NCBI GenBank assembly: GCA_944472155.2
Contig: OX235272.1
Location: 5,502,354 to 5,566,353 of the forward strand
Length of the DNA: 64,000 nt
Direction: 5' to 3'
Source of the DNA: Trichobilharzia szidati
Taxonomy: Eukaryota > Platyhelminthes > Trematoda > Strigeidida > Schistosomatidae
Below the pieces are notes generated by a model. It was given only the letters and a program-made list of their open reading frames with translations, searched no databases and had not been told where the DNA came from. Both the position numbers and the translations under genes were made by a program. Positions 22,446 to 33,310 of this stretch are shown one piece after another. Every line of letters starts with the position of its first letter. Positions within the stretch are counted from its first letter, which is position 1.

Positions 22446-23244
22446 GTACTGAAGCATCAAGTTTGAAGCAGAGGAGTGCAAAACAATACGCGTAGGGTGT
22501 ACTGCAACATCACATCTCATTAATGCTACAGTATTTTGATTTAATTAGTCAATTTTACTTGAATACACTGACAGTCACGTAATAATTCTCTCTGATAACT
22601 ACTCATTTATCCTAGGCCACAATAACAATCACTGTTTTATCTTTTGATAATATATATTTACGTCGTAGAGTCAACCAATTAACTGCGCAAATTCTTTTGT
22701 GTATGCTTTTTTACCACATTTACTGTAATGAATTATGCATGACAGAATCGACTGACTGTTTTATTTACTCTTCTGGCCTACTTAAGAATATCATAACAAG
22801 CTTTTGAGTAGATCTTTGATGTAAGAAACTATAATTTTTGATGACAACTTCAAGGATTTGCTGGAGAGAATAGGAAAAAATAAAGCAGAAGCCGGTAAAC
22901 CGTCTCTTTGATCCAATATTAATCATGCCAGGCTGAAGAATTTAGTTTGCGTTAGTGGGTGAGTGTTTTTTTAGAAGTAGACGTGTGAAATGTTTGGTTT
23001 GATTAATTATTCAGATAAATACAAGATCGCTGAGGAGGAATGCCTGGCAGTATGTTTTTACCTTGACATCCTTTTGTGAATGATTATTGATTTCAATAGA
23101 GAATGATAAACCTAATTTCACCCCTAGTCCAGGTATAAACACAAATTCATTAACCCTAGTGATAAGAAGGATTATTCCTGTATACGTATATACCTGTATA
23201 CTTTCTATTGCATGAGGAAAGCACGAATGACCTTCATTAACCTG

Positions 23245-23430
23245 TTGTACTCAGCATAAGGAACACGGTTCAGATCTCCAACTCTAATAAAAGTCAGTCA
23301 GTTCTTCTATAATGAGTTCAGAGACTCGGCGTATCACCAAAAGTCATTCCAATGAGCTTTAAACTTTTTATCAATAACTGCCTTATTTCCATGCTGGAGA
23401 TGAGATGGCTGAAAGGAAAGTATGAACAAT
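23245..23430 (+). mobile_element. RTE-like fragment, left part
   Basis: actcagcataaggaacacggttcagatctccaactctaat... parallels the RTE block SIRNKIRIFNSNVKSVLLYGSETWR...TSNKLQTFINNCL...LEMRWLKG. It is interrupted by two SINE copies and resumes at 23975. Confidence 0.6.
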
Positions 23431-23975
23431 GAGGAACACTGTAAGCTAGATAACTATTGAAAAACCTGCAGGAGGTACTGGACATCCATCTGTTTCGTTC
23501 TAGTTTGGGACTCTTCGTCAGTAAGCACCCATCGGAGATGGAACCGAAGACCTTCTGATTACAAGGTGAGTTAGCTCGTAGACCATTAGGCGGCCACTGA
23601 GACTCAATCCAATGTCCCCTGAATTCCAGCTTCGGCCAGTAAGGTACGGCAGGTCGGCCGTGAGGACAAATACTGGCCGAAGACACTGGCTAGTGGTCGC
23701 GCTATGTCGTCAATTGGCAGAAGTTGAAATTCATGGACTGGCCATTGGATCGGGTCTCAGTGGCGTAACGGTCCACGAGCTAGCTCGCCTTGTAACCAGA
23801 AGTTCAAGGGTTCGAACTCTGATGGGTGCGTACTGTGGAGAATCGCGAACTAGGACGAAACATATGGCTGTCGAGTACTCCTAGCTTGTTTTCCAATAGT
23901 TCTCTAACCGATGTCAGCTCATGATGAAATCCTGTAACCAGTCAATCAAAACCCTAAAAACCAATACTTGAATAA
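23430..23975. repeat. SINE family A, head-to-head pair
   Basis: Left copy 23430-23640 is minus-strand (ribozyme centre RC: TTACTG, ACGAAGA, GTCC, ..., CGAAACAG). Right copy 23640-23975 is plus-strand and nearly complete, with B box GGGTTCGAACTC at 23808, centre at 23828-23880, and tail aaaaccaatacttgaa at 23960. The pair lies inside an RTE fragment. Confidence 0.75.
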
Positions 23976-24245
23976 GGAACACTGTTAACGAAAAACTAAG
24001 AGCCTATCGCCTGAAACATATACAGAATAAAATGGAGATATATCAAACCCACTCCAAGCTGACTGTCAAGCGACACTAAGCATCACGTCCTAGAGTTGAA
24101 CCTGAATGTGAGATAACTAGTTGGGTATGGATCAGAGGGTGAAACGGCAGAGAACGAGTGAGGAGAAAATGAAAGCCTAAGGACAGTCGTGTAGCCAGCT
24201 AGGGAGGCCTTCAGAAGACAGAGCGGAATGCAAAAGAATAAACAG
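23975..24245 (+). mobile_element. RTE-like fragment, right part
   Basis: Continues the RTE after the SINE pair: aataaaatggagatat...cacgtcctagagttgaacctgaat...gagtgaggagaaaatgaaagcc corresponds to the RKWRWI..., R.VEWNP..., EEEMKA... block. It is heavily worn. Bases 24245-25310 hold no recognisable element. Confidence 0.5.
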
Positions 24246-25314
24246 TATTTGAGTCTTCAGAGATTTTATTCCACGCATTTGCACTAACCTTAAAACTTTT
24301 AGCCTCAAAAGATGTCTGAAAGCACTTTAGTCATGAGGTAACTTCCGTTAAAATATGACTTAAGACTATCGCGTTTTCAATATACATATCTCATCTTAGT
24401 CTGACGGTTATGAGTAGAGCAAATCATGGATATCATCGGAAAACAGAGAGACACTTGTAGCGGAAAAAGCGTTTTCTTTAAGACGAAGTCATCAGCTAAA
24501 CCTCATACTCTTGAAAAAATAAAGTTAGTTTGAGAATTCCCCACAAATATTTCCTATCAAAATGTAGAGTAGAACAATATGAAGTTACAGTTTACAAATA
24601 GGGATTAAAATAAGAAAAATAAATAAGTCAGGATAATAAACACACTGCCACCCACTGAGAGAAAACAGATGCCCAATGTTTCTTGATTTTCAGTGGTTCT
24701 CCAGCTGATGTCTCTTAGAGACAACATCAACTGTGAAACTATATTTCAACTAGAAATCTATGGTAGAATTAAATGGTGATCACTATAACCCAAAAAAGGA
24801 TTAAAGACAATTATCAGGAATCCTTGGACCTAGGTTTTTTGGTTTTCGATACTCTTCCTCATGGAACATCCATAACCACAAATGAACTGGTCACAATGAT
24901 GACGACCAGTGAAAGGTTGAGTGAAGTACTTGAATATGCATCTCCTAGGTATTATATAACTGGAAGTAATTACTGATTTGTTAAGATCGTATTTAACACA
25001 ACTCGTTTCATTTTTAGAACGGGGGGATTTTTAAAAATTTATATTATATTTGAAGATTTTTGACTCCTTTCTATTTCATAGAGTTCTCAAGCACGCTCAT
25101 GTAGTATTGTACGTCAACTAGTTTACGAAATGTTGCATCACTAAATCTGTCTAACCCTTGCAAATACATATGCAGAAATCCTGACATCTAAACGTTTCTT
25201 CTATACTGGAAACACACATGAATTTGCAGCATTATATGAACTGATAAATTAAGTTTAGATCAACAGAAGTCTAGCGTCGACCAATTAATTGAACATTGAG
25301 TTTGCCAACAGAAT

Positions 25315-25800
25315 AAGAAATTTCATACATTTATTTCCCTTAATAAATTGGAACAAAGCAACAACAGTTTCTGCAGAATAAAATGGTACCATCATTGTTG
25401 TTTATTTAGTTGGCTTCTCATCAGTTGCTTATTGGTAACTTTGATTGATCTTGCGACGTCCACCTCATGACCCATGTCAAAGAGACGCTTGATGACGACA
25501 CTGTTTAAGCCATTTGTCCTCTTTAGATATGGTCCTTTTGGTAAATGTTCAGAAAATTGGAGGTATGCCCTTCTTCCTGTTCTTCCAATGTAACTGCTCC
25601 CGTATACACATGTGAATTTGTATATACAGTTGGAGTTACCAAGAGAAGGATATCTATCGATGTTTGATTACACCAAAGAGCAAGCATGTTATAATCGTCT
25701 CTGTACATATACTTAATAATGACTTAGGCTTGTAAGCAGCTGATGAGAAGCCAATGAAATAAACAATGTTGGTACCACTTTAATCTGCGAAAATTACTGT
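25315..25800. mobile_element. Internally deleted PLE with inverted ends
   Basis: Between two inverted ~60-bp segments (25382-25440 and RC of 25728-25790, sharing gttggcttctcatcag and ggtacca) lies a minus-strand GIY-YIG remnant (25440-25700). Its frames read CIYKFTCVYGSSYIGRTGRRAYLQFSEHLPKG...LFDMGHEVDVA: CIY, YIGR and EHL boxes are kept, but the second cysteine of the C.C pair is Y. A trace of CTGATGA...GAAA at 25733-25755 in the right arm may be a ribozyme relic. Confidence 0.6.
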
Positions 25801-25845
25801 TCTTGCTTTATCTAGAAATGGATAAGATAATTGGCTATGAAAAAG

Positions 25846-26158
25846 TTTATACTTTCAAACTTTATTTGACTGATGAATACGCATGAATAACTGAATCATG
25901 CTGTGATCTAACTGTGACTGGAATTCACTAATGAATCCTACAGAATACCTATGGTTATTCTTAGGAATCATCGTCATTTCCTTTCCAGTAACGATTTTTT
26001 AAACACAAAAGTTGTGTAACTAATTATAATTGGGAAAAACTAGGTTTGTGTTTTTTCTAGTTCAGTCTTTTTCTAATAATAAGTATTTCCTAAGCTTTAG
26101 TTAATATTTGTGTACTTACTTTCCGCAAAATTGTAAAGTTAAAGGAGATCTGAGGTAA
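25846..26158 (+). repeat. Left arm of a long inverted repeat
   Basis: About 313 bp that reappear as reverse complement at 27985-28302, with roughly one difference per 8-10 bases by eye (gtttatac...actttatttgactgatgaat; ...taattataattgggaaaa...). No coding content or known element is recognised. Confidence 0.75.
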
Positions 26159-26434
26159 TAAATTGATGACCAATGAACGTAGCTACACTCATTGGTCATC
26201 AGTCAAATCCTTAAAGTTGATAAAGACTGAATTTTATCAATCCAGAGCTTACAGACTATCACCTCTGATCATCACACAGAGGGCTGTCTACCTAGCTTTT
26301 AAACACCTCCCTTATTCTAAGATTAGGCATAATTAATGTGATTTAATTCAATTTAAGATTTCCTCGTCGACTGACTGGACGGAAATTGTCGGTCTCGGGT
26401 TGATGCTTCGACAATGCCCAGGCATGTAATTAGA

Positions 26435-26500
26435 AGATAATTGGTTCATGATGACTAGCAGTGGGATCCAGGATACGCATTTCGTCCCATCTGAATTAAA
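26435..26500 (-). repeat. Sm-alpha-like SINE, 3' fragment
   Basis: Minus strand: GGGACGAAATGCGTATCCTGG, then ATCCCACTGCTAGTCATCAT, the second half of the hammerhead and the 3' end of the Sm-alpha-type SINE found whole at 26530. Confidence 0.65.
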
Positions 26501-26529
26501 TAATTAATATGACCCGTTGCACAAAAGGT

Positions 26530-26715
26530 GACTCTCATGGCCCAAGTGGTCTAGTGGATAGTGCTTTGGCGTTTGAAACTGTGGGCACTGGGTTCGAGTC
26601 TCGGTGGGAACATCATCACTAACTCACTGCAGAATGCAGGTACATTCAGTGACGAGTCCCAATCAGGATGAAATGCGCATCCTGGATTCCACTGCTAGTC
26701 ATCATCCACCAATCA
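26530..26715 (+). repeat. Sm-alpha-like SINE with hammerhead
   Basis: tRNA-like head atggcccaagtggtctagtgg, with B box GGGTTCGAGTCTC at about 26590. The hammerhead region is at 26643-26690. The 3' end is ccactgctagtcatcatcca. The layout matches the known schistosome Sm-alpha ribozyme SINE. Confidence 0.75.
26645..26688 (+). ncRNA. Sm-alpha-type hammerhead ribozyme
   Basis: Stem I TTCAG pairs with CTGGA (one G-U). The core reads TGACGA and lacks the first C of CUGACGA. Stem II is GTCC-CAATCA-GGAT, then GAAA, stem III ATGCGCAT (palindrome), C. The missing core cytosine should reduce or abolish activity. Confidence 0.6.
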
Positions 26716-26854
26716 ATTAATGTGAACCCAGATTGAGTCATGAAACATAAACATCTTCTGAGCGATATTCCACTTTCAGCTGTTTCTCTGAACAAGTTTG
26801 TGTTAATTTTAGGAATAAAAATTTATCAAAATATCACTTAGATTGTTTTTATTC

Positions 26855-27072
26855 CCAGTGGAGCATAAGTGGCTTCAAGCTATGGGCTAGAAGTTCCGGC
26901 AGCAGAGGTATTTATTCTTATGGGATGGAGTTGCTAGCCTCATGTCCAAACTTCCCTCTTTACCAATCTTATTACTGGCTTAGTGAGGTAAAGGTGTGCG
27001 CCAGCCGGGGATCGAAACCCAAACCACAGGCGTAGTTGGCGAGCTGCCAACTGATGTGCCATCAAAGCACAC
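26855..27072 (-). repeat. SINE family B, near full length
   Basis: 3' signature (RC gctccactgggaat) at 26858, body with gaggctagcaactccat, B-box-like GGTTTCGATCCC at about 27010, head gatggcacatcagttgg at 27050. Minus strand. Confidence 0.75.
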
Positions 27073-27394
27073 TTAGATTTATACAAATATAATATTTACA
27101 TATATGGGGCAGAGCTGTGGAAGGTGATGAGATTCGTAACTAACAAGCACTTGTAAACCGAACGTTTTGTTTGCTCAGATAATATTAGCTAAGCCTAAAG
27201 CATGTAATTTTATAATTTTCGAAGCGTTTCATTCTTACTTCACTTGAAGTGTTTACAGTTAACCGTTATACAGAATAAGTGACTACAATTTTAAGTTGAT
27301 TCATGGTCTAACCTCGAAGTGTTGGTTTGCAAACATTCCACTGTTTTACTTAGAAATCATAGACTAGAGGATGACATTGTCTGGAATTTCGGTG

Positions 27395-27598
27395 AGTAGT
27401 CGTGGCCAGTAGGATTTACCATTTCAGCTGTAAGGAGAAATATTCGCCGATGACATTGGCTGGTGGTGGCTTCGTAAGCTGCCATTTGGCAGAAGTGAGA
27501 GCTGTTGCGCCACTGGATTCCATTCCTCTGCGTAGATACTCGCCTCGTAGCTTGAAGGTTCTGGTCTCAATCTTCGGTGGGCTTATTCCTGTGTATCA
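27395..27598 (+). repeat. SINE family A, 5' part
   Basis: The head cgtggccagtaggatttacc, inner block atattcgccgatgacattgg, ctgccatttggcagaagt, and tRNA-like part to gtgggcttattcctgtgtatcat. It stops where the LTR-like element at 27599 begins, before the ribozyme centre. Confidence 0.65.
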
Positions 27599-27945
27599 TT
27601 GTGGTGAGAGCTGTCTGCAAGACAAAATTGAAGACAACAATTTACGTCAACGTTTACGTCCCGAATTGGTGTCATGAGAAAAAACAAGAACAAAGACTAA
27701 CCTTGAGGGACTCAACAACCAATCACAGGAGACTTAGCGTCTGTGGATACGATTCGCAGAGATATGGCTTAACTTTCTAAGAAACGGTCGCAAACAGTAC
27801 AGAATAACCTTCATCAAGAAAACGTTCCTTCACTGCTAATAATAACGCTAATAATAATGTACATAAAAACCTATAAATATCTGTTGATTTTCTCAATAAA
27901 CGATCTGTTGCCTTGCCCTTGTCTTCTGTCTATACACGTATGAGC
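27599..27945 (+). repeat. LTR-like repeat (copy 1)
   Basis: Begins TGTGGTGAGAG and ends near ttctgtctatacac. It contains ctataaatatctgttgattt, then aataaacgatctgttgcct, a TATA box and polyadenylation signal in LTR order. The last 90 bp are shared with 48580-48669. No clear target duplication. Confidence 0.55.
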
Positions 27946-27984
27946 ACTGAGGACTTGATATCTTGATATCAGTTAATAACGTCT

Positions 27985-28302
27985 TACCTCAGATCCCTTT
28001 CAACTTTACAATTTTGAGTAAAATAAGTACACAAATATCAATTAAAGCTTAAGAAATACTTTGCATCAGAAACAGACTGAACTGAAAAACCATAAATCCA
28101 GCTTTTCCCAATTATAATTAGTTACCTAACTTTTGTGTTTAAAAAATCGTTACTGAAAAGGAATTGACGATGATTCTTAAGACTAACCATAGGTATTCTA
28201 TACGATTAATTAGTGAATTCCAGTCACAGTTAGATCACAGCATGATTCAGTAATGTATGCGTATTCATCAGTCAAATAAAGTTTTGAAATATAAACGCGT
28301 TA
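27985..28302 (-). repeat. Right arm of the long inverted repeat
   Basis: Reverse complement of 25846-26158. Between the arms lie two Sm-alpha pieces, one SINE B, one truncated SINE A and an LTR-like repeat, all apparently later arrivals. Confidence 0.75.
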
Positions 28303-28384
28303 GTTAATTAATTTTGAAAGTACAATTGATGCAATCTCAGGCATGTTTAACGTTACGGAATTTCCCTTTGTGTATGTTATACAC

Positions 28385-28570
28385 TTTTCCCGGTGTGTGC
28401 CCCTGACAAGACTTATCAGTGGTATGTAGATGCAAATTGATTGAAATTGGCCGGAATCGAAAACAACATTTTAAGTCAGCACCTACAGAAACGTTATTTC
28501 TTAAATTCGGATCTAACTTACGTTGTAGTCAGGAAATAATCTCAAAGTTTAACCTTTCAGAATAATGTAA
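28385..28570 (+). repeat. Shared LTR-like repeat fragment
   Basis: Related to 46145-46350 and, at its start, to 41957-42030: a gtgtgccctgacaagacttatcagtggtat motif corresponds to gtgctactgat.agattatcagtagtat in the others, and tagtcaggaaataatctca is shared with 46300. The beginning of the other two copies (TGTGGCG) suggests an LTR edge. Confidence 0.4.
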
Positions 28571-28619
28571 CGGGAGAAGGCAAGGGACTTTTTGTTGTAA
28601 CCTAGGTGATTGCCCGGTG

Positions 28620-29012
28620 TGCTAGTAGAATCAATAGAAACTATGTTTTCAAGTCACCTCCCTTTGAGATCAGCCACTCCTTCCTTTGAAATACTGCAGC
28701 AGGTTCTGGGAGAAAATTAACCCTATGTATGGTTCACCGTAACTCAGGCTCACCAATGAAAGGGAACGTTACTTTGCGGTCGTCAATAAGATGGCTACAA
28801 TGTGGCATACCCGTGATTTTCAACAAATGCTCACCTACCGTTTGATCAGTCGATGAACACGGTCTGACAATCTGACGTAGATTCTTATCTATGAGTGAAG
28901 CTGTCGACCTTTTATCTATTAAGCATAATACTTCTTGGACGTTCACTCTTACCTTAGAATACGTGGCCTCCTCCCCATACACTTCTGGGAAAATAAAGGA
29001 GAGAGAATACAC
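28620..29012 (-). pseudogene. LTR-retrotransposon aspartic protease relic
   Basis: The minus frame 29012-28734 (92 residues) contains VRVNVQEVLCLIDKRSTASLI. This resembles the retroelement protease active-site region, in which LIDTG would be expected; here it is LIDKR, so the catalytic DTG is lost. A CSHLIDDRKVTFPFIGEPEL-type segment follows, as in Gypsy-like pol. It lies next to the LTR-like fragment at 28385. The assignment is by motif shape only. Confidence 0.4.
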
Positions 29013-29394
29013 ATCATACTATCTAAAATTTTTCCTTCTCGATCTTTCTGGGCAGCAAATCCTCCGGTGTCCTGATATGCCATATTCACAGTATTGATCT
29101 TTCTTAGCACTCATTCTTAGCGCCGCAATCAATCTACGTCTTGTCAATAGCACACTCCAAACTTATGATAGTTAGTTAGTCAGTGTAGATGTTTCATTTC
29201 AGAAATATTATTCAGAATATTCGCTGTCAAGTGTAGCTAATTAATCATGCCATAAGCAAACGAACTTTGTTTTCTATACTTCCCAATAAGTGCTCGTCTG
29301 CAGGGAAATTAACTGATACCAAGTAGGATCATGAAAAAACTTCGGTTAGAGAGACAACACTGAAAACCTGAGAGCACTGAACAACCAACACTTG

Positions 29395-29685
29395 AATGTT
29401 AATCTGTTGACCTATAGTGACTGACCACAGGATAAATTTGGCTGAAGCCCTAGTGGGAAGTCGTGACCGGCGAGTTCAAAGTTTGGTGTGAGGACAGACA
29501 TTATGTAGCAGCCAAAACCGTCTCGTTATGGGCTGGTCGCAGGAAACCGATCTATGCGTCGTACTGCATAGATGACAAAACACTTCCTTGAGACACAGGC
29601 AGTCACAAAATGCTTCAAATGATAGGAAAAAGATGGTTGTTCTGGAATAAATTGGTGGTTCTATCAAACAATAATAGAAGAGCTC
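29395..29685. repeat. Mixed SINE family A fragments
   Basis: gctgaagccctagtgggaagtcgtgaccgg...gtgtgaggacagacatta (29440-29505) is a plus-strand SINE A head, preceded by a shredded 3' piece in the other direction (29340-29380). The rest to 29685 is not assignable. Bases 29012-29340 hold nothing recognisable. Confidence 0.4.
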
Positions 29686-29689
29686 GTAT

Positions 29690-30210
29690 GCCATTCAGCC
29701 ACTGGGACCCGTATCAGTGGCTAGCCCACGAATTCTAACCTCTATCAATTCGTGATTAAGCGCCATTGGCACCAACCAATGTTATCAGTGGGACATCCAT
29801 CCTCACACTTGAAATCTGGATGGACCTCACTGGTCACTAATTCTCACTAGAACTCTAGGAAACTCCGTAATGTAGCCAGTAGTCACTAGCGAGCATCAGA
29901 TTAATTTTCAATAGATGCTTTTTAAGGATTAGATTTGTTTTTACAAGTTGATCACCTATTGGTTGGTGGTCGCGCTAAATCACGAATTAGTAGAAGTTAG
30001 AATTTATGGACTACCCATTGAATCAGGTCTCAGTGGCTGCCTAATGGTGTACGATCTGGGTTTGAACCCCAGTGGATGCGTACTGCAGATGATTCCCAAA
30101 CTAGGATGAAACAGCTGTCTAATACTCCACGATGCTTTTCAATGTTTCTCTGACTCAGATCAACCCGTGACCAAACTCGATAAAGCAAATTTAATCCTTA
30201 CAAACCAACT
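29690..30210. repeat. SINE family A, head-to-head pair
   Basis: Left copy 29690-29950 is minus-strand, a long-headed subtype with ggatgtcccac and attaattttcaatag, also seen at 54.8-55.2 kb. Right copy 29955-30210 is plus-strand with B box GGTTTGAACCCC and a fold at 30080-30126 (GTACTG, CAGATGA, TTCC...GGAT, GAAA, ACAGCTGT, C). Bases 30210-30725 hold nothing recognisable. Confidence 0.7.
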
Positions 30211-30729
30211 ATCGGAAGTAATAAAAAAACTCAAAATTATCTCAAAAGTACCGTTATGAATCTATACAGTCCAGTTTAAGTATAGAATGAGCACTTACAA
30301 CCAAGCAAAATATTCCCAACAAGGTGAAATCAAAACTCTCTCCTCAAGGATCACACACCAACGCTTGTCAAAGACAGTTCAAGGCCAGAAATGACCTTGA
30401 TTCACTCAAACAAAACCACATTGTACAATACATTAATAATGTATCGCACATCCACAAAGAGAAGCACTAACATTAGAGATTAAACAAGCAAAATGACAAA
30501 TAATAAGCATCAAGTCAACATGTGGTGTGACATGCAGATTTTGGAACAGTGATAGGTATAGTCTAGGATGAAAATGGATAATTACTACCACGTTAGTTCA
30601 AGAGTTCAAATAATTAAACATTTTGTGATTAAGTCGACCTGGAGGGATTTTCCAAAATATCCTTCCGTTACACACTCACAGATGACAAAAACTGACGGTA
30701 ACAAGATATATATATATACTTCGCTAACT

Positions 30730-30915
30730 CTTGGAAGTTAGACCTAATGGATCATTGGATTCCATCCCAGTGACGAAGTGTTCCACTAGCTCGTCTTGCA
30801 ACCTGAAAGCCCTGGATTCGATCCATGGTGGGGTCATGGGTCCTCATTGCTGCAGAGTCTTGAGCTAATGACGAAGCTGCTGTCCAGTACTCCACGGTTT
30901 TGATTAGTTATCTAA
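30730..30915 (+). repeat. SINE family A, truncated
   Basis: Starts within the head (ggatcattggattccatccc), tRNA-like segment with B box GATTCGATCC at about 30808, decayed ribozyme centre (cagagtcttgagctaatgac, gaagctgctgtccagtactcc), ends in the 3' part. Confidence 0.65.
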
Positions 30916-30999
30916 ATAAGGCCATTTCTGGATAAAACGTGCAAATGATATCCATTCTCAAAACGTTTAGCTATTTAATCCCACTAACTACTTTATCAG

Positions 31000-31245
31000 T
31001 GCATCGGTGGTTCAGTGGTAGAACCCTAGCCAACTACTCATCAAGTTCGGGTTTCTATCCCTGGCTAACGCACTCCTTTAATTTGACAAGCCAGTAATAA
31101 GCCTGATTAAGAGGGTACTTTGTGTGTGAGGCTAGCAACCCTCTATCCCATAAAAAACAAAACCGACTCTTCTAAAGCTTCATACCTCTAGCGTGAAGTC
31201 CAGGGTTCCAATGTGAACGCAGATGAATCAAATAATAATAGTAAA
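31000..31245 (+). repeat. SINE family B, near full length
   Basis: Head gcatcggtggttcagtggta, body gagggtactttgtgtgtgaggctagcaaccc, 3' signature gttccaatgtgaacgcagat, and an AATAAT tail. Bases 31245-31640 hold nothing recognisable. Confidence 0.7.
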
Positions 31246-31639
31246 AATAAATTACTTTATCATAGCAATAATAAACCAGAGTTTCCGAAATCAAGGTAGC
31301 TTAATTATAACTGTTCTGCATAAGTTACTCTTTACCTTATCATCTGGGTGAAATGGTAGGGAAATTAAACCATGTTCACAATGCTAAAGTTAATGACTAT
31401 ATGAAATTATAAAAACATTATGTGTTTACATAGTGTTATCATTATTCAATTCTGTTGATTCTGTTTGTTTGAACCTAGTCAAGTTCAGACAATTCAGATG
31501 TAAAATGCTTCTGATTTGAGACGTTCCTTAATTGATGAAATGATTATGAACAATAAATTTTGTTCGAAACTTTTTCATCCAGTAAATAATACTGTTTCAC
31601 TCACTGTGTGATACATCTAATAAACAAACTAATATGAAA

Positions 31640-32150
31640 TTACTTAATACCACAGTGCCCTGACTGACTGACTGACCGGTTTCAACATAGAACTTTGCAC
31701 CGATGCTCAGCAGTTCAAGTCGCCACACTTCACTCAGCACACAAAGCCAGAGAAGAAGAAGAAAGTAAAAAGAAATGCAAAATAGAGACAGTAAGCGGAG
31801 ATATAAGGCAAAACGAATATTAATATCGAAGAACAATATAGTTTTATTGGAAATCATAAGCACAAGGGGTGGATGCATCTGCGCCAGCCATTGAAAACAA
31901 TCTTGAGCCATATCACCGACAGTTGTCTCCAGCCATTGGTGTTTACCATCCTGAGGACGCCAACCATGACGTCCACACCTTCCTGAGTAGCTGACTTAAA
32001 CTAACCGTTGCGGACTTCATTGATTTATGAGGCCATGTTTTGTTTGACCACCAGTAGCTCTTATCCAACCTGACCCTATGTCAGCTAACATTGCCCGTCA
32101 AGGAAGGTGATGGTTGTGCGTGCATGCGTAACACATATCCTAACCAAAGT
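31640..32150 (+). repeat. Unknown interspersed repeat U1 (copy 1)
   Basis: About 500 bp related to 39745-40240 in the same orientation. Shared landmarks in order: ctgactgactgactga, gttgccacacttc.actca, cagacaa..gaga, atctg.gccattga, gtctccagccattg, gaccccaacca. No protein. Class unknown. Bases 32150-32640 hold nothing recognisable. Confidence 0.6.
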
Positions 32151-32639
32151 GCCCAAGTTTTAAACATATATTAATAATATGACGTTTCTTGTGATTTTAG
32201 AAACTTTTCTGGGTGATTTCAATAGTGTTGAAATTCAGCTTTGTTGACCTATTTCGATACTTTATAGACGTTCGGCTGACGGTTTTACAAGTCTTCTCAC
32301 ATCCTACTGGGTTTCTCGGTGGTCGAAAAGTGGCTCTACAATTTTCAGTTGTTCTGAGCTTGATTCCTGTCATGGTTTATTCAAAGTATACTGCCTCAGA
32401 TTCTAAGAATTTTATTTTATAGACACAATAAGACTGTGAATTCTTGCACATGAACAAAATCGTCATTTAGTCTGTTAGATGTTGTATTTTTTGACCACTC
32501 TTCTAAGATCGTCTGATGTTTTTGATCTGGATCGAAAAACAGCTGTTTAAGTTCATGTTTAATGCTGGTGTTGATGCTGTTGGTGAAATTCGTTGGACAA
32601 TTAAATTCCTTCAGTGTTCCGGTTATATTTGATAGTTTT

Positions 32640-33310
32640 TTCGGCAAAGTTCAAAGATAGCGTCCCAAGGGATGCGAACGCATGAGTGACCTTCAGCCGA
32701 CCAGTCATAAAAATAAGTGACTTTTGCACAAAAAATGACGTATATTTACAAGATAATGCATGAAAACAGATTAAACAGGGTATCTTTCTTTGATATGACT
32801 TAAAAAGTACGTTCCAGTTCTAATGAAGAGTATCACTTGCTAAGTTAGACTAGTTTCTGTACATGGGTATTCACCGAGGTGACTGAAGATGAGCTGTTTT
32901 TGTGAATCGTTTATCTCTCTTATCCTCATATGCAATCTTCCCCAAAAGCCCTCGGTTGAATTACTATGATTCTCCGTAAGAGGGACGACGACTACTTACA
33001 AGAGAAATTTGGATAAGAAAACAAATTAAAATAAATGACTATCCTAACCTCATACTTAACACTAACCCTCATTATGACTCTGATCCTAACCCTAACACCG
33101 GTACTTATCTTAACTATAATTCTAACCCTAACGAGCTATTAACACACTGTCCAAAAAGTACTTCGAAACCTGATCCGGTTGAAATTCGCTTCTTAGTGAA
33201 TAGCATTGATAATGATTATAACAGGTGCCGTTAGCCAAAGACTAGCATGCATTCAAGGTCACTAGAGTATTCACACTCCTGGGACGCTATTGTTGAACTT
33301 CACCGTTTTT
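32640..33310. mobile_element. TIR-bounded element with telomere-like core
   Basis: The ends are imperfect inverted repeats of about 50 bp: CGGCAAAGTTCAAAGATAGC, GTCCCAAGG...AGTGACCTT on the left and its counterpart CGGTGAAGTTCAACAATAGC, GTCCCAGGA...AGTGACCTT read from the right end. Both ends are flanked by a run of T. There is no transposase, so it would be a non-autonomous DNA transposon of unknown superfamily. Confidence 0.55.
33045..33145. repeat. Degenerate telomere-like (CCCTAA) tract
   Basis: Repeated ctaaccctaac/taaccct units with point changes (e.g. gatcctaaccctaacaccgg and attctaaccctaacgagc). The schistosome telomere unit is TTAGGG, so this reads as an old interstitial telomere-like tract. 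It lies inside the TIR element. Confidence 0.6.

Noticed and set aside
24470..24505. Minus-strand CTGATGA ... GAAA resembling a hammerhead
   Set aside because: Stem I leaves unpaired bases next to the cut site and no stem III closes. No PLE sequence adjoins it.
24773..24976. 67-residue frame as a possible host exon
   Set aside because: No recognised domain, no neighbouring coding frames and no clear splice context. I cannot support it as a gene.
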